Source: Amphibalanus amphitrite (Eukaryota; Arthropoda; Thecostraca; Balanomorpha; Balanidae). Taken from it: DNA of 64,000 nucleotides. The stretch spans positions 248,001 to 312,000 of the forward strand of contig NW_024881988.1 in assembly GCF_019059575.1 (NCBI RefSeq), written 5' to 3'. The position numbers were made by a program, and so were the translations under genes. Each line of letters opens with the position of its first letter. Positions within the stretch are counted from its first letter, which is position 1. This document shows positions 46,221 through 56,822 of this stretch, in pieces. The notes beneath the pieces were generated by a model. The model made no database searches. It saw nothing but the letters and a program-made list of their open reading frames with translations, and had not been told where the DNA came from.

Positions 46221-46657
46221 ATGCCACCGAATCGAGGAACTGGATGACAAAGCATTATATCCTTGAATTATCCCACGATCATCCTCACCCAGATCTGCCA
46301 TATACCTACCCACTCAATCAGTAAGGAGTAATGGAAGTTACAGGCAGTACGCCTTCTTCCGCATATACAAGACTTCAAGACTTCAATATGGGGAAAAACC
46401 CATGAATTTACGTTAAGACACATAAATGACCGTGAGATTTACCGTTAAATTGATGTTTGTGCGGGGAGGGAAGGAGGAAGTTTGTGAATGGTAGGGTTAC
46501 GATGTTAGTTACGATGAAAGTTGGATGATAGGAATGGTTTGAAGAGTGGGGGATATGTTGCTGCCGCTGTTGAAGGCCGATTGCTGTACAGCACAGCACA
46601 CATGGCAAATTGGGCTTCCAAGGAGACATCACCAAACTTGTTCACTCAAACATTCAG
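46221..46657. other. LINE 3-prime flank, otherwise unannotated
   Basis: The retrotransposon 3-prime untranslated region probably ends within this stretch; no clear poly-A or terminal repeat was found. Confidence 0.35.
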
Positions 46658-46907
46658 TGACTTGACTGGATTCCATGACGGTTTTTCGTCCAGCAGATTT
46701 TCGTCGGACAATTTTTCGTCCGCAGATTTTCGTCCGACTTTTTTTCGTCTCGCATTTTTTCGTCTGTACATTTTTTCGTCTGTGCATTTTTTCGTCTGTA
46801 CATTTTTTCGTCTGTACATTTTTTCGTCCGGACATTTTTTCGTTCGTATATTTTTTCGTCTGTGCGTTTTTTCGTCCGGACATTTTTTCGTCTACAATTT
46901 TAACGTA

Positions 46908-48020
46908 CCGTAAAATGGGGTGTTAAGGGACAGTGGGGTGTTAAGGGACAGTTGCATGGGAAAAACTTTGAGTCATATTAACTTCCTTATTTGAGAAGGT
47001 TCAATAAAAACTTCAGTGTGGTAGTTGACACTGTTTTGCTCTTAACCATAGGACAAAATGGTATGTTTTTTCATGCAAGTGATTTGGTTCAAAAATGGAT
47101 TTGAAAATCATGCTACATTTTCACAAAATTGAAACATCTCCAAAACTCTGTGTGTACCACATAAACTAGTCGGTGTACAGGGAAAATGAATGCATAGGTG
47201 TATTGTCACATGTATTACACATGTTTCCTGAAAAACTTGTGCAAATCCACCCATTCATTCATCATCCTCTTCCTCTTTTCTGGATACATTCATATTTTGA
47301 GGTGGATAGGGACAGAGAAGAAAAAATAAAAAATTTTATAAACATAATTTCATTAAGTTTTCTTTCAGTAGGCATGGAAAACACCAAATTCCACATAAAA
47401 TGCTGGCAAGTTCATGCTTTTATCTCTCACATATCTTAAGTTATGTAACAAAACATCTCGCACTCTCTTTTACAATGATGGGTCAATGGAGACTGATGTA
47501 GGTAAATGTGATGTCATCATAAAAAGGCTAAAACAAAGAGGGCAACATAATGACAAGTGACTAGCTTCGACATGGGTTTTTATTGATGACAGAAGATTAC
47601 TTTTTGGTTCTGTTTACCTTATAATTAGCACATTTTCCACAAGCGTAAACTGCATTACACGTAATTGGCTAAAAAGGTCATTAGTGGTGAATGAACCTGA
47701 CTTGTTTTGTGACAGAATATGCAAAACATTTCAATAAATAAAGTGTGAGCCCTTCCACACCCTAATTGTGGGCATTTGATGACCATTTCTTGGAATAATA
47801 TAGGTGTCCCTTAACACCCCACATTGGGGGGCTAAGGGACAGTGATGAAAAGTAATAGAAAATAATATGCAGGTATAAATCTTAAAAACTTTAATGTGGC
47901 AGGCATGTAAAGCACCAAATTCCACATAAAATGCTGACAATTTGATGCTTCTATCTCCAACCCTTCTTGAGTTATATAACAAAACACCTCAAAACTGTCC
48001 CTTAACACCCCATTTTACGG
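46908..48020. mobile_element. TA-flanked inverted-repeat element C (nested in foldback loop)
   Basis: The left end is CCGTAAAATGGGGTGTTAAG then GGACAG; the right end is the exact inverse CTGTCC then CTTAACACCCCATTTTACGG. TA borders both sides (46906-46907, 48021-48022). Internal copies of the GGGACAGT/GTCCCTTAACACCCC motif sit near 46930-46950 and 47810-47845, and a GCACCAAATTCCACATAAAATGCTG-like stretch occurs twice (47385, 47912), so the interior is itself partly duplicated. No transposase. Confidence 0.85.
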
Positions 48021-48108
48021 TAACCTAACCTAACCTAACCTAACCTAACCTAACCTAACCTAACCTAACCTAACCTAACCTAACCTAACCTTACCTAACC
48101 TTACCTAC
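48021..48108. repeat. (TAACC)n, arthropod-type telomeric motif
   Basis: About 17 tandem TAACC units (TTAGG on the other strand) with two TTACC variants at the right end begin precisely at the TA that follows element C. Interstitial, not a chromosome end. Confidence 0.95.
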
Positions 48109-48154
48109 TGATGTTTGCCTACCGGGGGATAAGGAAAAAGTTACTTGCATGAAT

Positions 48155-48285
48155 AGATTGCAAGCAATGGTAAGTCAAATATTTTTAGGTTAAGTGGTTA
48201 TGCATCAGGCTTCAGGCCTTCGGCCTGAAGCCAGATACACAACCACTTAACCTAAAAATATTTGACTTACCATTGCCTGTAATCT
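48155..48285. other. Long hairpin (~45-bp stem) with nested inner stem
   Basis: AGATTGCAAGCAATGG...AGGTTAAGTGGTT (48155-48200) is inverted at 48241-48285 with few mismatches. The loop contains a second stem, GGCTTCAGGCC-TTC-GGCCTGAAGCC. No open frame. Confidence 0.85.
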
Positions 48286-48714
48286 CTCCTAAGGCATTGC
48301 CTTCGGCACTGCACTGCTTCGCCCCGAGTATTATTATGACGTCATTTGCCTCCACAGTTGAATAGCATTGTAGTATGTTTTCACTCAACCTTGGGTGAAC
48401 AGACGTAAAATTTATTGAACGAAAAAATGTCCGGACGAAAATATGTACAGACGAAAAAATATACGAACGAAAAAATGTCCAGACGAAAAAATGTACAGAC
48501 GAAAAAATGTACAGACGAAAAATTGCAGACGAAAAAAATGTACAGACGAAAAAATGCGAGACGAAAAAAGTCGGACGAAAATCTGCGGACGAAAAACTGT
48601 CCGGACACGACTTGACTGCATCCTGTGATGTCAGCCCGCAAAATGTGCTGGCAGCATAGCTGTAAGCTGCGTGCGAGCAGCGGCCGTGAAACATCCCAAA
48701 ATGTCAAGATAACA

Positions 48715-48892
48715 GGGGCCGTATTCACGTCGACTTCGTAAGTCGATTTTCTTTCGTAAGTATAATTTGGTATTCACGTCGGCACTTCTCAAGTTTTTAT
48801 CGCCGGAGTTCACGTGAATAAAAAAATTTACTTAAGAAGTAGGCCAAACTTAAGGAAATTCTTACGAAAATGATCGACGTGAATACGGCCCC
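48715..48892. mobile_element. 178-bp MITE (GGGGCCGTATTCACGTCGA ends)
   Basis: The 19-base terminal inverted repeat is perfect. The interior has AAGTCGAT and CTTACGAAA-type motifs. No clear target duplication. Confidence 0.75.
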
Positions 48893-48908
48893 AGGTCTCA
48901 AGATCTAA

Positions 48909-49588
48909 AACGCAGTTCACACTTGCCCGTAAGGTCTGCCGGTGACGGGCCCGACACCGTCAAAACGGCCGAAACCGACGGAGCGACGGCCGTCAGGTCG
49001 ACGGGCATGTGTGAACCGGCGGCGTTCGACGGCCGGCAACAGCTGACTGCGCCGGCGCCGGACCTGACGGCCGTCGCTTTGGAAAGTTCAGCAATGTTCA
49101 ACTTTTGACGGTGACGGGCCCGTCGGTTTGAATGTCTGCGTGTTGGAGGAAGAGGAAAAGGAACGTTATCATGCAGCATGAAGCTTATATGCATTTTTAG
49201 GATCATTTATACCATTTTCCATCCATTTGTTGAGATGAAAGTATTTATTACGGCACGATATCTTGAGATTCGATCCATGATTTAAATCAACGAACCGATG
49301 TGTCTTTCATTTAAATAAAGTTGCAGCATTATTTGACATAAAAATGTAAATGCGTGGTAATTTATTTCTGTAATTCAAATAATATTTTAACCTCTCGGCC
49401 TCTACCCTCTCCCCCATCCCCTTCCCCCATCTGCGTCAATCTCGAAAATGGTGCGCCATTTCTGTCACATTATATGGCAGCCAATAGGAGCTACCAAATC
49501 TCAACTTTCGTTTGACGGGCTGCAGGCCGTCAGGTCGACGGTGACGGGCCCGACACCGACAGACTGACGGTCATGTGTGAACTGCGTT
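48909..49588. mobile_element. Harbinger-like MITE with TAA target duplication
   Basis: The ends AACGCAGTTCACACTTG and CATGTGTGAACTGCGTT are inverse; TAA flanks both sides (48906-48908 and 49589-49591). A subterminal GACGGTGACGGGCCCGACACCG motif is present near both ends. 680 bases without coding capacity. A 3-base TWA duplication is characteristic of PIF/Harbinger; assignment is inference. Confidence 0.7.
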
Positions 49589-49591
49589 TAA

Positions 49592-49974
49592 GAGCAGTTA
49601 AACATTGAATGCAGTGAGGATTGAGAATGGCCACATGTCAGGCTGTGTGTAAGACAAGGAACAATGAATAGCGCCTTTAATGTCAAAATAAATACAGAGC
49701 AGGTTAAATACAGAGCAGTTTAAAATACAGAGCACGCAATAATGTAAAGTAATAATTAAATACAGAACCCACAACCCACACCTCACCGGCTTGTTCACAC
49801 GGCGGCGACCGCGTTCGCCGCGTTCCAAATAAAAAATGTGCAAGGTGAAGCTGCGGGGAATTGTTAAAGTTTAGAATAAATGGTATTGTGACGTCATACG
49901 CGTCAGCCAATCATGTCACCAAAAATATTACGCATGTCGTTCATTATTTCATTGTAAGAGTTCAGTATCCACTG
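49592..49974. other. Unannotated spacer
   Basis: Nothing recognised between the Harbinger-like MITE and the hAT element. Confidence 0.4.
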
Positions 49975-50049
49975 ACCAAGTTCAAGGGCGGATCCAGGGG
50001 CATCTCAAAGGGGGGGCCAAATGCCCATCATGTTTTTCGCTAGGATAGG

Positions 50050-51107
50050 GCCCGCAGAACCTAACCTACCCCCAAATCCTATTTTCTCCCCGGATTTCGG
50101 CCACTTTATTTTGTAAGGTTGCAATTTTGCCAAAAAAAAAATCAAATAAAATAAAAAATCAAAAAAAAATCACGTACTTCGGCGGTAGGGGGGGGGGGTT
50201 AATAGGCCCCAATTTGGCTGCGCCCTTGCAAATGGCAATCCGTAGTGGCAACCTATACCCTGCTAAAGCGCCTTTCTAAGGAGAGGGGTTAACGCCTGAC
50301 TATTTTTTGCTAGGCCTAGGCCAATTGAAGGGGAACTGCAAGGTGGGCTTATACATGCAGCGATATCCGAACAACAAATAAGGAGGCAGAAAACCTAAAT
50401 TATTACTTGGGAGTAGTCAAAATGTCATTGAGAAAGCCGGCCGTGATGGGGTACATTTTCCGCATCCTGCTCTGCATGCAAAAGCAGATGGACGTGAATG
50501 ATGCTTAAAGTGATAGCGTGTATTTATTAGTAGAAGCTTGGGTGCCTATGGGACAAAAATAACTTTGGTAATAAACATGTAATTGTGGTAAAATGTTGAT
50601 AGCATGAATCCCTCAGCACAGGATATGTTTAGCCAGATATGAGTCTATGAATCGGTCTTATGGTTGGATTTTCAACCCGGAATGGCATTTGACATAATGA
50701 CATTAGCGGTTTAGGGCACAAATGGCTCACAAGTAAGCTCACAAAATGATGCATGATGAAGAACTTGTTATTCAAGCCAAGCTGTTTTTGTGCAATACGC
50801 GTATGATTTATATCACATGTGTTTCCTGAAATCAGGTGATTTCATCGCGTTTATGCTAGCTGTCCTGTTCACAGAGATCAGCACAATCAGCCTATCAGTT
50901 AATACGCGGTCATCCTATCTGTCAGACATCTGATAGTGATGACAGTTGACACGTCTGGCGCAGAACCGAATGTATATTATGTATGTACATACATATATGG
51001 TCAGCCTTTCAATATCACATCGCACAGGATGAGGATAACATTGAGCAGTCGAGGATCACATCGCGCAGGGTCAGGGCCACATCGCGCAGGATCAGGATCG
51101 CGTCGCG
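50050..51107. other. hAT 3-prime non-coding part
   Basis: It has no gene. TCGCGCAGGATCAGGA-type words repeat around 51005-51115 just downstream of the stop codon. Confidence 0.5.
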
Positions 51108-53584
51108 CTACAGGCGCAATCGGAACTCCCGACGGCGACAGGCAGACGCAGCGAAGCGGTTGATGACCTCGCTGGTCGCCGGCATGTGGTCCCGATGTAC
51201 CTGAAGCAGAACGAGCGCCTCGAGCCGACCCTCGGTCATGGTCGTTTTGAGCGCTGTCAGTGTCCTAGCTACCTTGGAAAACACGCGCTCGGCTTCTGCG
51301 GTTGTTACTGGTAGCACGCTGAGTACCTTTAGAAGCATATGTACGTTTGGAAAGATTTCAGCCGGGCACGCGTTGAGGGAACTGATAGCAGTCGTCGGAA
51401 CTTCTTCCTTGGGTTTATCACGCCACATGGCTTTCCACACGCTGAACTCGGCTTTCACCTGCGAGTCAGTTACTGATCCTAGGAGACCTTTAAACTGCTC
51501 GTAGGCTGGCTCCACGTCAGACCACTCCGTAGAAACTGTTTTCTTTGGCAGGAGTTTGCTGAGGCTCGCGGTCAGCTGCGTGTGCTTGCCGAAGCGCAGG
51601 TTGATGTCTTGCAGGACGAGATCCACGGCAGGATTGAAGACCGTGATCTGGTAGTAGGCTTCTGTGGAGAGATCCCTGCCTGCATTTCCCCGGTAGACGG
51701 ACTTTTCTGGCAGACGCGGCTTCCTCACCTCTACACTCAGCTTCTCTGCAGCGCATTCCACCGTCCGCATCAACACAGCGAATTCCTTTTCACTGGAGGC
51801 TCTCTGCTCCGTCAGCACGGACTTCACCGCATCTACCAACTGTAGGGCTTTAGTGAGGTCCAGCTGCTTATCCTGAAGTGCCAGAGCCAATGGCCGAAGG
51901 ATGCCGGCCAACCGTTCAACTACGACCAGACCTACCAGGAATTCGGTCCTCGAGATGGCACTCAGAAGCGCCGTGGCCTTCGAACTGGAGCGCCGATCTT
52001 GCCACGTGGCGATCTGCTCCAGTGCCAGGTGGATAGCGCTGAGCTGTTCCAAGAAACGCTCCACAGCGAGATGCCTTTCGACAAACCGTGTTTGGCACAG
52101 TTTGATCAGCTTGAGCCTCTTATCGCCGTCCATCTTTGATGACTGTGCGTAGCGCAGGATTTCGCCCCGCTTTGCACCATCTGTTAGAAAAACGACGACA
52201 GTCTCCATTGTCCCCAAGGCATTTCTTACCAAATCCACTTTGTTGCTGAGTGACGTCGATAGATTCAATGCATGAGACGCACAGTGGAAATACTCTGCCA
52301 GTGGTGCGGCTTCCTTCACTTGTGCCACCACGCCCACCCGCTCACTCGACATAGCAGCCGCGCCGTCGTAGCATTGGGCTACAAGGCGAGAAGTGTCCAG
52401 GCCCAGCTTGCGGATACTGCCTAGCAGCGCTTCTGCGAGGTTCTTCCCCGACATCTTCAGCTCTGGGCCGTTCGCGGACCGCCGAATGACGTCCATCACA
52501 TCCAGAAGAGCGACAGGGTCTTCCCGAATTACGAGTTGGCCACTCTCATTTTCGTCTACATATCGAGCCACCACAGCCATCTGCTCTCTGTTTGAAATGT
52601 CTGTAGTGTCATCAGCCATCAACGCCCATACTTGAGCCTTTTGCACCTTGTTTGTCACACGTTCCTGCACCAAAGTCCTGAGGACGTCGAGGAGCTCATT
52701 CTGGACTGTTTTGCTCGTGTAAAGCGCGTTACCAGAACCATCTTGCAGGTGCCTTTTCAGTACTTCGTCGCCACTCTGAAGCCTAAATCGGAGCAGCCCT
52801 TTAAAGTTTCCATCGTTTTCGGCTGGCTGAGTACCACTCCCATCAATTCGCCCATCGTCACGGTGGCCTCGCAGTGATATGTTTTGCGTCACAGCAAACT
52901 TGAGCGTTTCGATGATTGACGTCAGTACTGCCCTGTTACGCCTGACCTCGCGCTCGCTCGCTGTGTCCATCACTGCATCGATGCTTTTCTTTGGATCCTT
53001 CATTGCGATCGTAAAGCTGGCAGCCTTTGCAGCATTGGCCTGGTGGGATGCTGACTGGGCATGCGAATCCAGAGCACCATTCTTGCCGGTCAAGTCAGAA
53101 AAGTCGACAAGGGGGCGGCTCACCAGCTTGCCTTTCGACCTGCCTTTACCTCCACGTGCACCTTCGCCTTCATCAAGAGTTTCGCCAAAAAGCACACAAA
53201 CACTACACCATGCACCAGATAAGTTCCCCTTTCTGGATACAGCCAGCCACTTGTATGTATCCAAGTGATGCCGGAGAAGATACCTCGGCCGGGACACCCC
53301 ATTCTTTGTGTGATACGAAACAGGGAACTGACTTTTCTCGGAGGGACACCATCGTTTGGTCAGTCCTTCTAGCTTTTCTTCATCGCTGGTTTTCTTTGCG
53401 ATAAAAAAACCGAAGTCATTCGGAGGCAGAACAGGCCTATCATCTGGGATTCCAACAATGTCCTCTGAATCGCCACCACTCTGGTCTGGAGAGCCTGCTG
53501 ACTGATTTTCAGATGGCGTGAAGGATGAGGTTCCAGGGCCAGGACCCGTCACAGGAGACTCCAGGGCCAAGGGGCGATCCTCCT
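51108..53584 (-). CDS. hAT transposase main exon
   Basis: The acceptor is TCTCTTCAG just above 53584 and the stop is at 51108. It holds zinc finger, catalytic and dimerisation domains without interruption. A frame beginning at an ATG at 53600 exists but lies across the acceptor and is probably not the natural start. Confidence 0.9.
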
Positions 53585-55364
53585 CTGAAGAGACAAGCAA
53601 GGGGATATAGGATTACTATCCGGTCGCTAAACGGTCAGGTTGGACTCTGCTGGTTGGACTCTGAAAATTACTTTATCAATTAGGCAAGCATATTAGGAAA
53701 AAAGCTGCCGATTGTCGGCGCTGGCATCTTTGGTAGGTACCTAAGAAGTCGGAACACCACCAAGCTCGTTTGCAAAATATTAAAAAAATGTTATTTGCAT
53801 AAAAATAAAACAAGAAAATGCAACGTTTCTAGTTCATTCACTCAAAAACCGTTTGTCAAAGTCATGTTACCATTACAACCAGTGGGTGTTTCGGACCGCC
53901 AGCTAATGTCCGATAAAAAAGTAAAAACAATCTAGGTATATGTAGTAGTCTGTTTAGACTAAAGCAAGGTTACCGACAGAAGGTTAAGAAGACGGCATAG
54001 GTAACACGACGGTGACGCCCGTACAATCAGCTTACGCTCTATGATAATATGATAATTGGGGCTTAGGGGCGCGCCGACTACAATGGTCAAATGACGCTCA
54101 TATTAGCTTCTGCTCTAGCATGCGCCATTGATAGTTCAAACCAATCTTAGCCAGAATTCACAAAGCTAGTATAACTATTCTATTTTTAGATACTATTTGT
54201 GACTGCCGGCGAGCGGTGCGCGTTGTGCCGCTGAGCCGTGTCAGCACTCGTCGCTGTAGAGGTCGCCGCGAGCGCTGCGAGCCTCGTCGACCAGTGGGTA
54301 GGATAGGTGGCGGTAGCGGTCGGTGCGCAGACTACAATGCACCGACACGTTATAGACCGATCGAAAAGTCTTGACTGTGCTATGACTGTGGCAAAGGGAC
54401 CGACCGAACAAAACAAATCAAGCAAACCATAAGAATGTGGCAATGGGTAGCTCGATTCGGGCGGCGGCGTGGCCAGGCGACCCCGTGACCTCTGGCCGTG
54501 TCCTTCTGTGTGCGCGGCCCATTCGCCCCTGACTTGGGATGTCGATAGGTAAGTGGCTGCCGGTGCCCTTAAAATCATGCGTGTTTTAGAAATAAATGAA
54601 AGTGATATAAGTGTTGGGAAAAGGTATAATTTTTTTCTGATGATATTACTGCATGCTCTGGCAGTATATATTGATTAAATCTTGTTTGCTTTCAGATTCA
54701 GGCACAATAATACAACAGCACAGGTGCAAAAGGCGGTTTAGAGGTAGAACAATAGCTGTCATTACACTATTCACATAGCAGAGGGATATACATGTAATAC
54801 TCACATTTTTAATACAAGAATTCATTAAACTATAACTGAACACAATATGCCTGAATGAACTGCAACATAAGCTACTGTAATAGGCTCCTGCTGTTGCTGT
54901 GGGCATCTCTGGTCCAGGAGTAGGAGAAGGGGTGCTCGGAGGATCACAGGCTGGGACAGATGGCTGTGGATCCAGGCTGAAAAAGTCGGTGTGTGGAATT
55001 CAGAACAATGCAGATGTAGTGATCCATTATCCATATATGCCAGCACTCAGCAGCCAAGGTAGTATTAGTTGATACTAACACAAAGGTGGATTTAATTGCT
55101 TTAAAATGCTCATTTAAATAAAGCAGCACCAAAATTAGACACCTATCTAAGAGGCTGAGACTAAAACACTGACCAAAATGTATTATACAATACAATTCCA
55201 ATTAAACATTGTTGTAAATTACCACACATGTCAAATATATGCATCCAGAATGGCTTCCATTACATTTTCAAATACTTTTTTACTTGCCTGTTTCTGTTTT
55301 TACTTTTCTTTGAGAAAAAGTCCATCATGGACTTTTGCACAGGTGGTCCTCGTCTTTTCATCAT
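51108..55364 (-). CDS. hAT transposase (ZMYM1/TTF-finger, DUF4371 type), spliced
   Basis: Three exons are proposed: 55288-55364, 54876-54976 and 51108-53584, joining in phase (2, then 1) to ~884 residues. Exon 1 gives a basic start, MMKRRGPPVQKSMMDFFSKK, as in many ZMYM1-like/hAT proteins; exon 2 is Pro-rich. Exon 3 has a TTF-type zinc finger (WCSVCVLF and SHAQSASH), then the DUF4371-type catalytic domain with ADDTTDIS (first acidic residue) and CYDGAAAM (second), and the C-terminal hAT dimerisation block LLKVLSVLPVTTAEAERVFS. It should bind the element ends and cut in the nucleus. Exon 3 alone is open for 824 codons, so the gene looks intact. Intron 1 would use a GC donor (CAG/GCAAGT). The exon 1-2 structure is inferred from phase and motif. 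Confidence 0.88.
54876..54976 (-). CDS. hAT transposase exon 2 (proline-rich)
   Basis: The acceptor is TTTTTCAG and the weak donor GTAGCT. It encodes LDPQPSVPACDPPSTPSPTP and continues to the donor. Phase fits both neighbours. Confidence 0.55.
55288..55364 (-). CDS. hAT transposase exon 1
   Basis: The first two codons are both ATG. It encodes a 25-residue basic leader with DFFSKKSK, the common opening of this family. Donor GC (CAG/GCAAGT) keeps phase 2. Confidence 0.6.
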
Positions 55365-56329
55365 GGATGGCTTATCCTGGAAAATGGTTTGGTGGGTCCT
55401 TAAAATGTGCCTAAAGCAAGTTGTTATTTACTTATTTTCTGGTCTATCTTTTCATCTTTCTTCTAGGTTAAGTTGCAGATAACTTTTCACTCCTTTGCAG
55501 GCACTGACTTTGCACTGTAGGTAATTCTCATTGCTATTTGAGAAAATTTGCACTAATACTCCTAAAACCCAGAGAAACATTGGAAAATATATGCGCACAA
55601 CAGCCTTGGTGGTGTCCCAAAATTGGCTTCAGCATAAATGTCAACAGAGCAAAATTGGATCTTAAAATCCAATGTGAGTGTGGAAAGTTTAAGCCAAGAA
55701 GGCATGGGCTAAAATATGAGTTGCAAACCTACCACACCTCGATTAGTGATTACCTACCCGACTCCACGCACAACCGGTATATAAGGTATATAGGACTTTG
55801 CACACAACAACGCGGCAGTGTATACGATATTAGAGCGAAAAAGTGCGGCGATCGCGGCGATACGGCGTGTAAACAAACGTGCATTTCAAGGTTTTGGTTA
55901 TAATGGGAATGAAGTATGGTAGCATCATGATACCATAGTAGCTCAGGCATATCCATGGCTCATGAAGTTTTCCTTCAATAATTCCGATTTGGGGTTTTAA
56001 GATGGTACAACACGGCCGGGCCATTGTCATATTTGGACAAAAATAGAGATGTTTGGCCTTGGCGTAGATAAGAAAGTGAAAATGATCGTGAATACATGAG
56101 TCGGCTCTGAAAAAGAACACGGATGAAAGGGGGGGCCAAAAGATATGTTGGCCCCCCCTTTCAGCGTCAAAGGGGGGGCCATGGCCCCGTTGGCCCCCCC
56201 CCCTGGATCCGCCCTTGACCAAGTTTGGTCCAAATCGTAGGGGCTCACCTGATTCCGAATCTTAGATTATAGATTAGGATTCGCTTACATCTAACTTGAC
56301 GACCGTTGAATTATTTACATAGCCCTGAT

Positions 56330-56541
56330 CGGCGGCCGGCTAGTACTCTTGCCGGCGCTCACATACGTGCTGGTTGCCCCGGCAACGGGCTATTGACCAA
56401 TGAGAAGCGAGGAAAGTGCAACGTCACTGCGATTTTTCATATACCTGTGCCCCCTGTAGCACGCTTCTCATTGGTCAATAGCCCGTTGCCGGGGCAACGT
56501 GCACGTATGTGTGCGCGGGCTAGCGCGCTAGCCGGCCGCCG
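56330..56541. repeat. 212-bp near-perfect palindrome
   Basis: CGGCGGCCGGCTAG at the left is inverted as CTAGCCGGCCGCCG at the right; the ~85-base arms share ACATACGTGC and CCCGGCAACGGGCTATTGAC plus CAATGAGAAGCG. The centre carries GATTTTTCATATACCTGTGC. CCAAT-type words lie on both arms. Confidence 0.9.
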
Positions 56542-56574
56542 AACAGCGCTATGGTTATCGGAAAAATATCCATG

Positions 56575-56710
56575 AGCCCTGATCGGCGGCCGGCTAGTAC
56601 TCTTGCCCGCGCTCACATACGTGCACGTTACCCCGGCAACGGGCTATTGACCAATGAGAAGCGAGAAAAGTGTTACGTCACTGCGATTTTTCATATACCT
56701 GTGCCCCCGG
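56575..56710. repeat. Direct partial copy of the palindrome
   Basis: The sequence from AGCCCTGATCGGCGGCCGGC repeats 56321 onward at an offset of about 254 bases and stops after TGTGCCCCC, i.e. one arm plus the centre. Confidence 0.9.
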
Positions 56711-56822
56711 ACGTGACGTAGTGTGCTCGCGCGCGTGCAGGGTCTCTGCCAGGGGGGTACGCTCCGGCTGTTTAGCATTACGAAAAATGGTGACAGACGT
56801 TTGTGGAGGATTGTCGACGAAC

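Larger units (their letters stand above)
46668..48608. mobile_element. Foldback element with ~17-bp unit arms
   Basis: The left arm (46668-46905) is built from units like TTTTTTCGTCTGTACA and is mirrored by the right arm (48398-48608) of GACGAAAAAATGTACA units in the same order, including the shared special units CGTCCGCAGATTTTCGTCCGAC and CGTCTCGCA. The outer flanks carry the direct repeat GACTTGACTG at 46659-46668 and 48609-48618, a likely 9-10-base target duplication. The ~1.5-kb loop contains TA-flanked element C, a telomere-like array and a hairpin. Frames translating into FFVCTFFRLYIFSS or the inverse are repeat artefacts. Confidence 0.8.
49983..56217 (-). mobile_element. Complete hAT transposon, 6.2 kb
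   Basis: The ends are an 18-base perfect terminal inverted repeat, CAAGGGCGGATCCAGGGG (49983-50000 and inverted at 56200-56217). They are flanked by a perfect 8-base target duplication ACCAAGTT (49975-49982, 56218-56225), the hAT hallmark. Subterminal G/C tracts (AAAGGGGGGGCCAA) repeat at both ends. The element carries one spliced transposase gene on the minus strand (55364 to 51108). Intact ends, duplication and frame point to a young insertion. Confidence 0.95.

Noticed and set aside
46675..46926. Frames translating to FFVCTFFRLYIFSS-like repeats (and the inverse at 48.2-48.7 kb)
   Set aside because: They are products of the ~17-bp foldback arm units, open in several frames on both strands.
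48021..48108. Chromosome end
   Set aside because: The (TAACC)n tract is under 100 bp, internal, and followed by 16 kb of other sequence.
54186..54578. 130-codon minus frame inside the hAT element
   Set aside because: It lies in the proposed intron, lacks a family match and is out of phase with the flanking exons.
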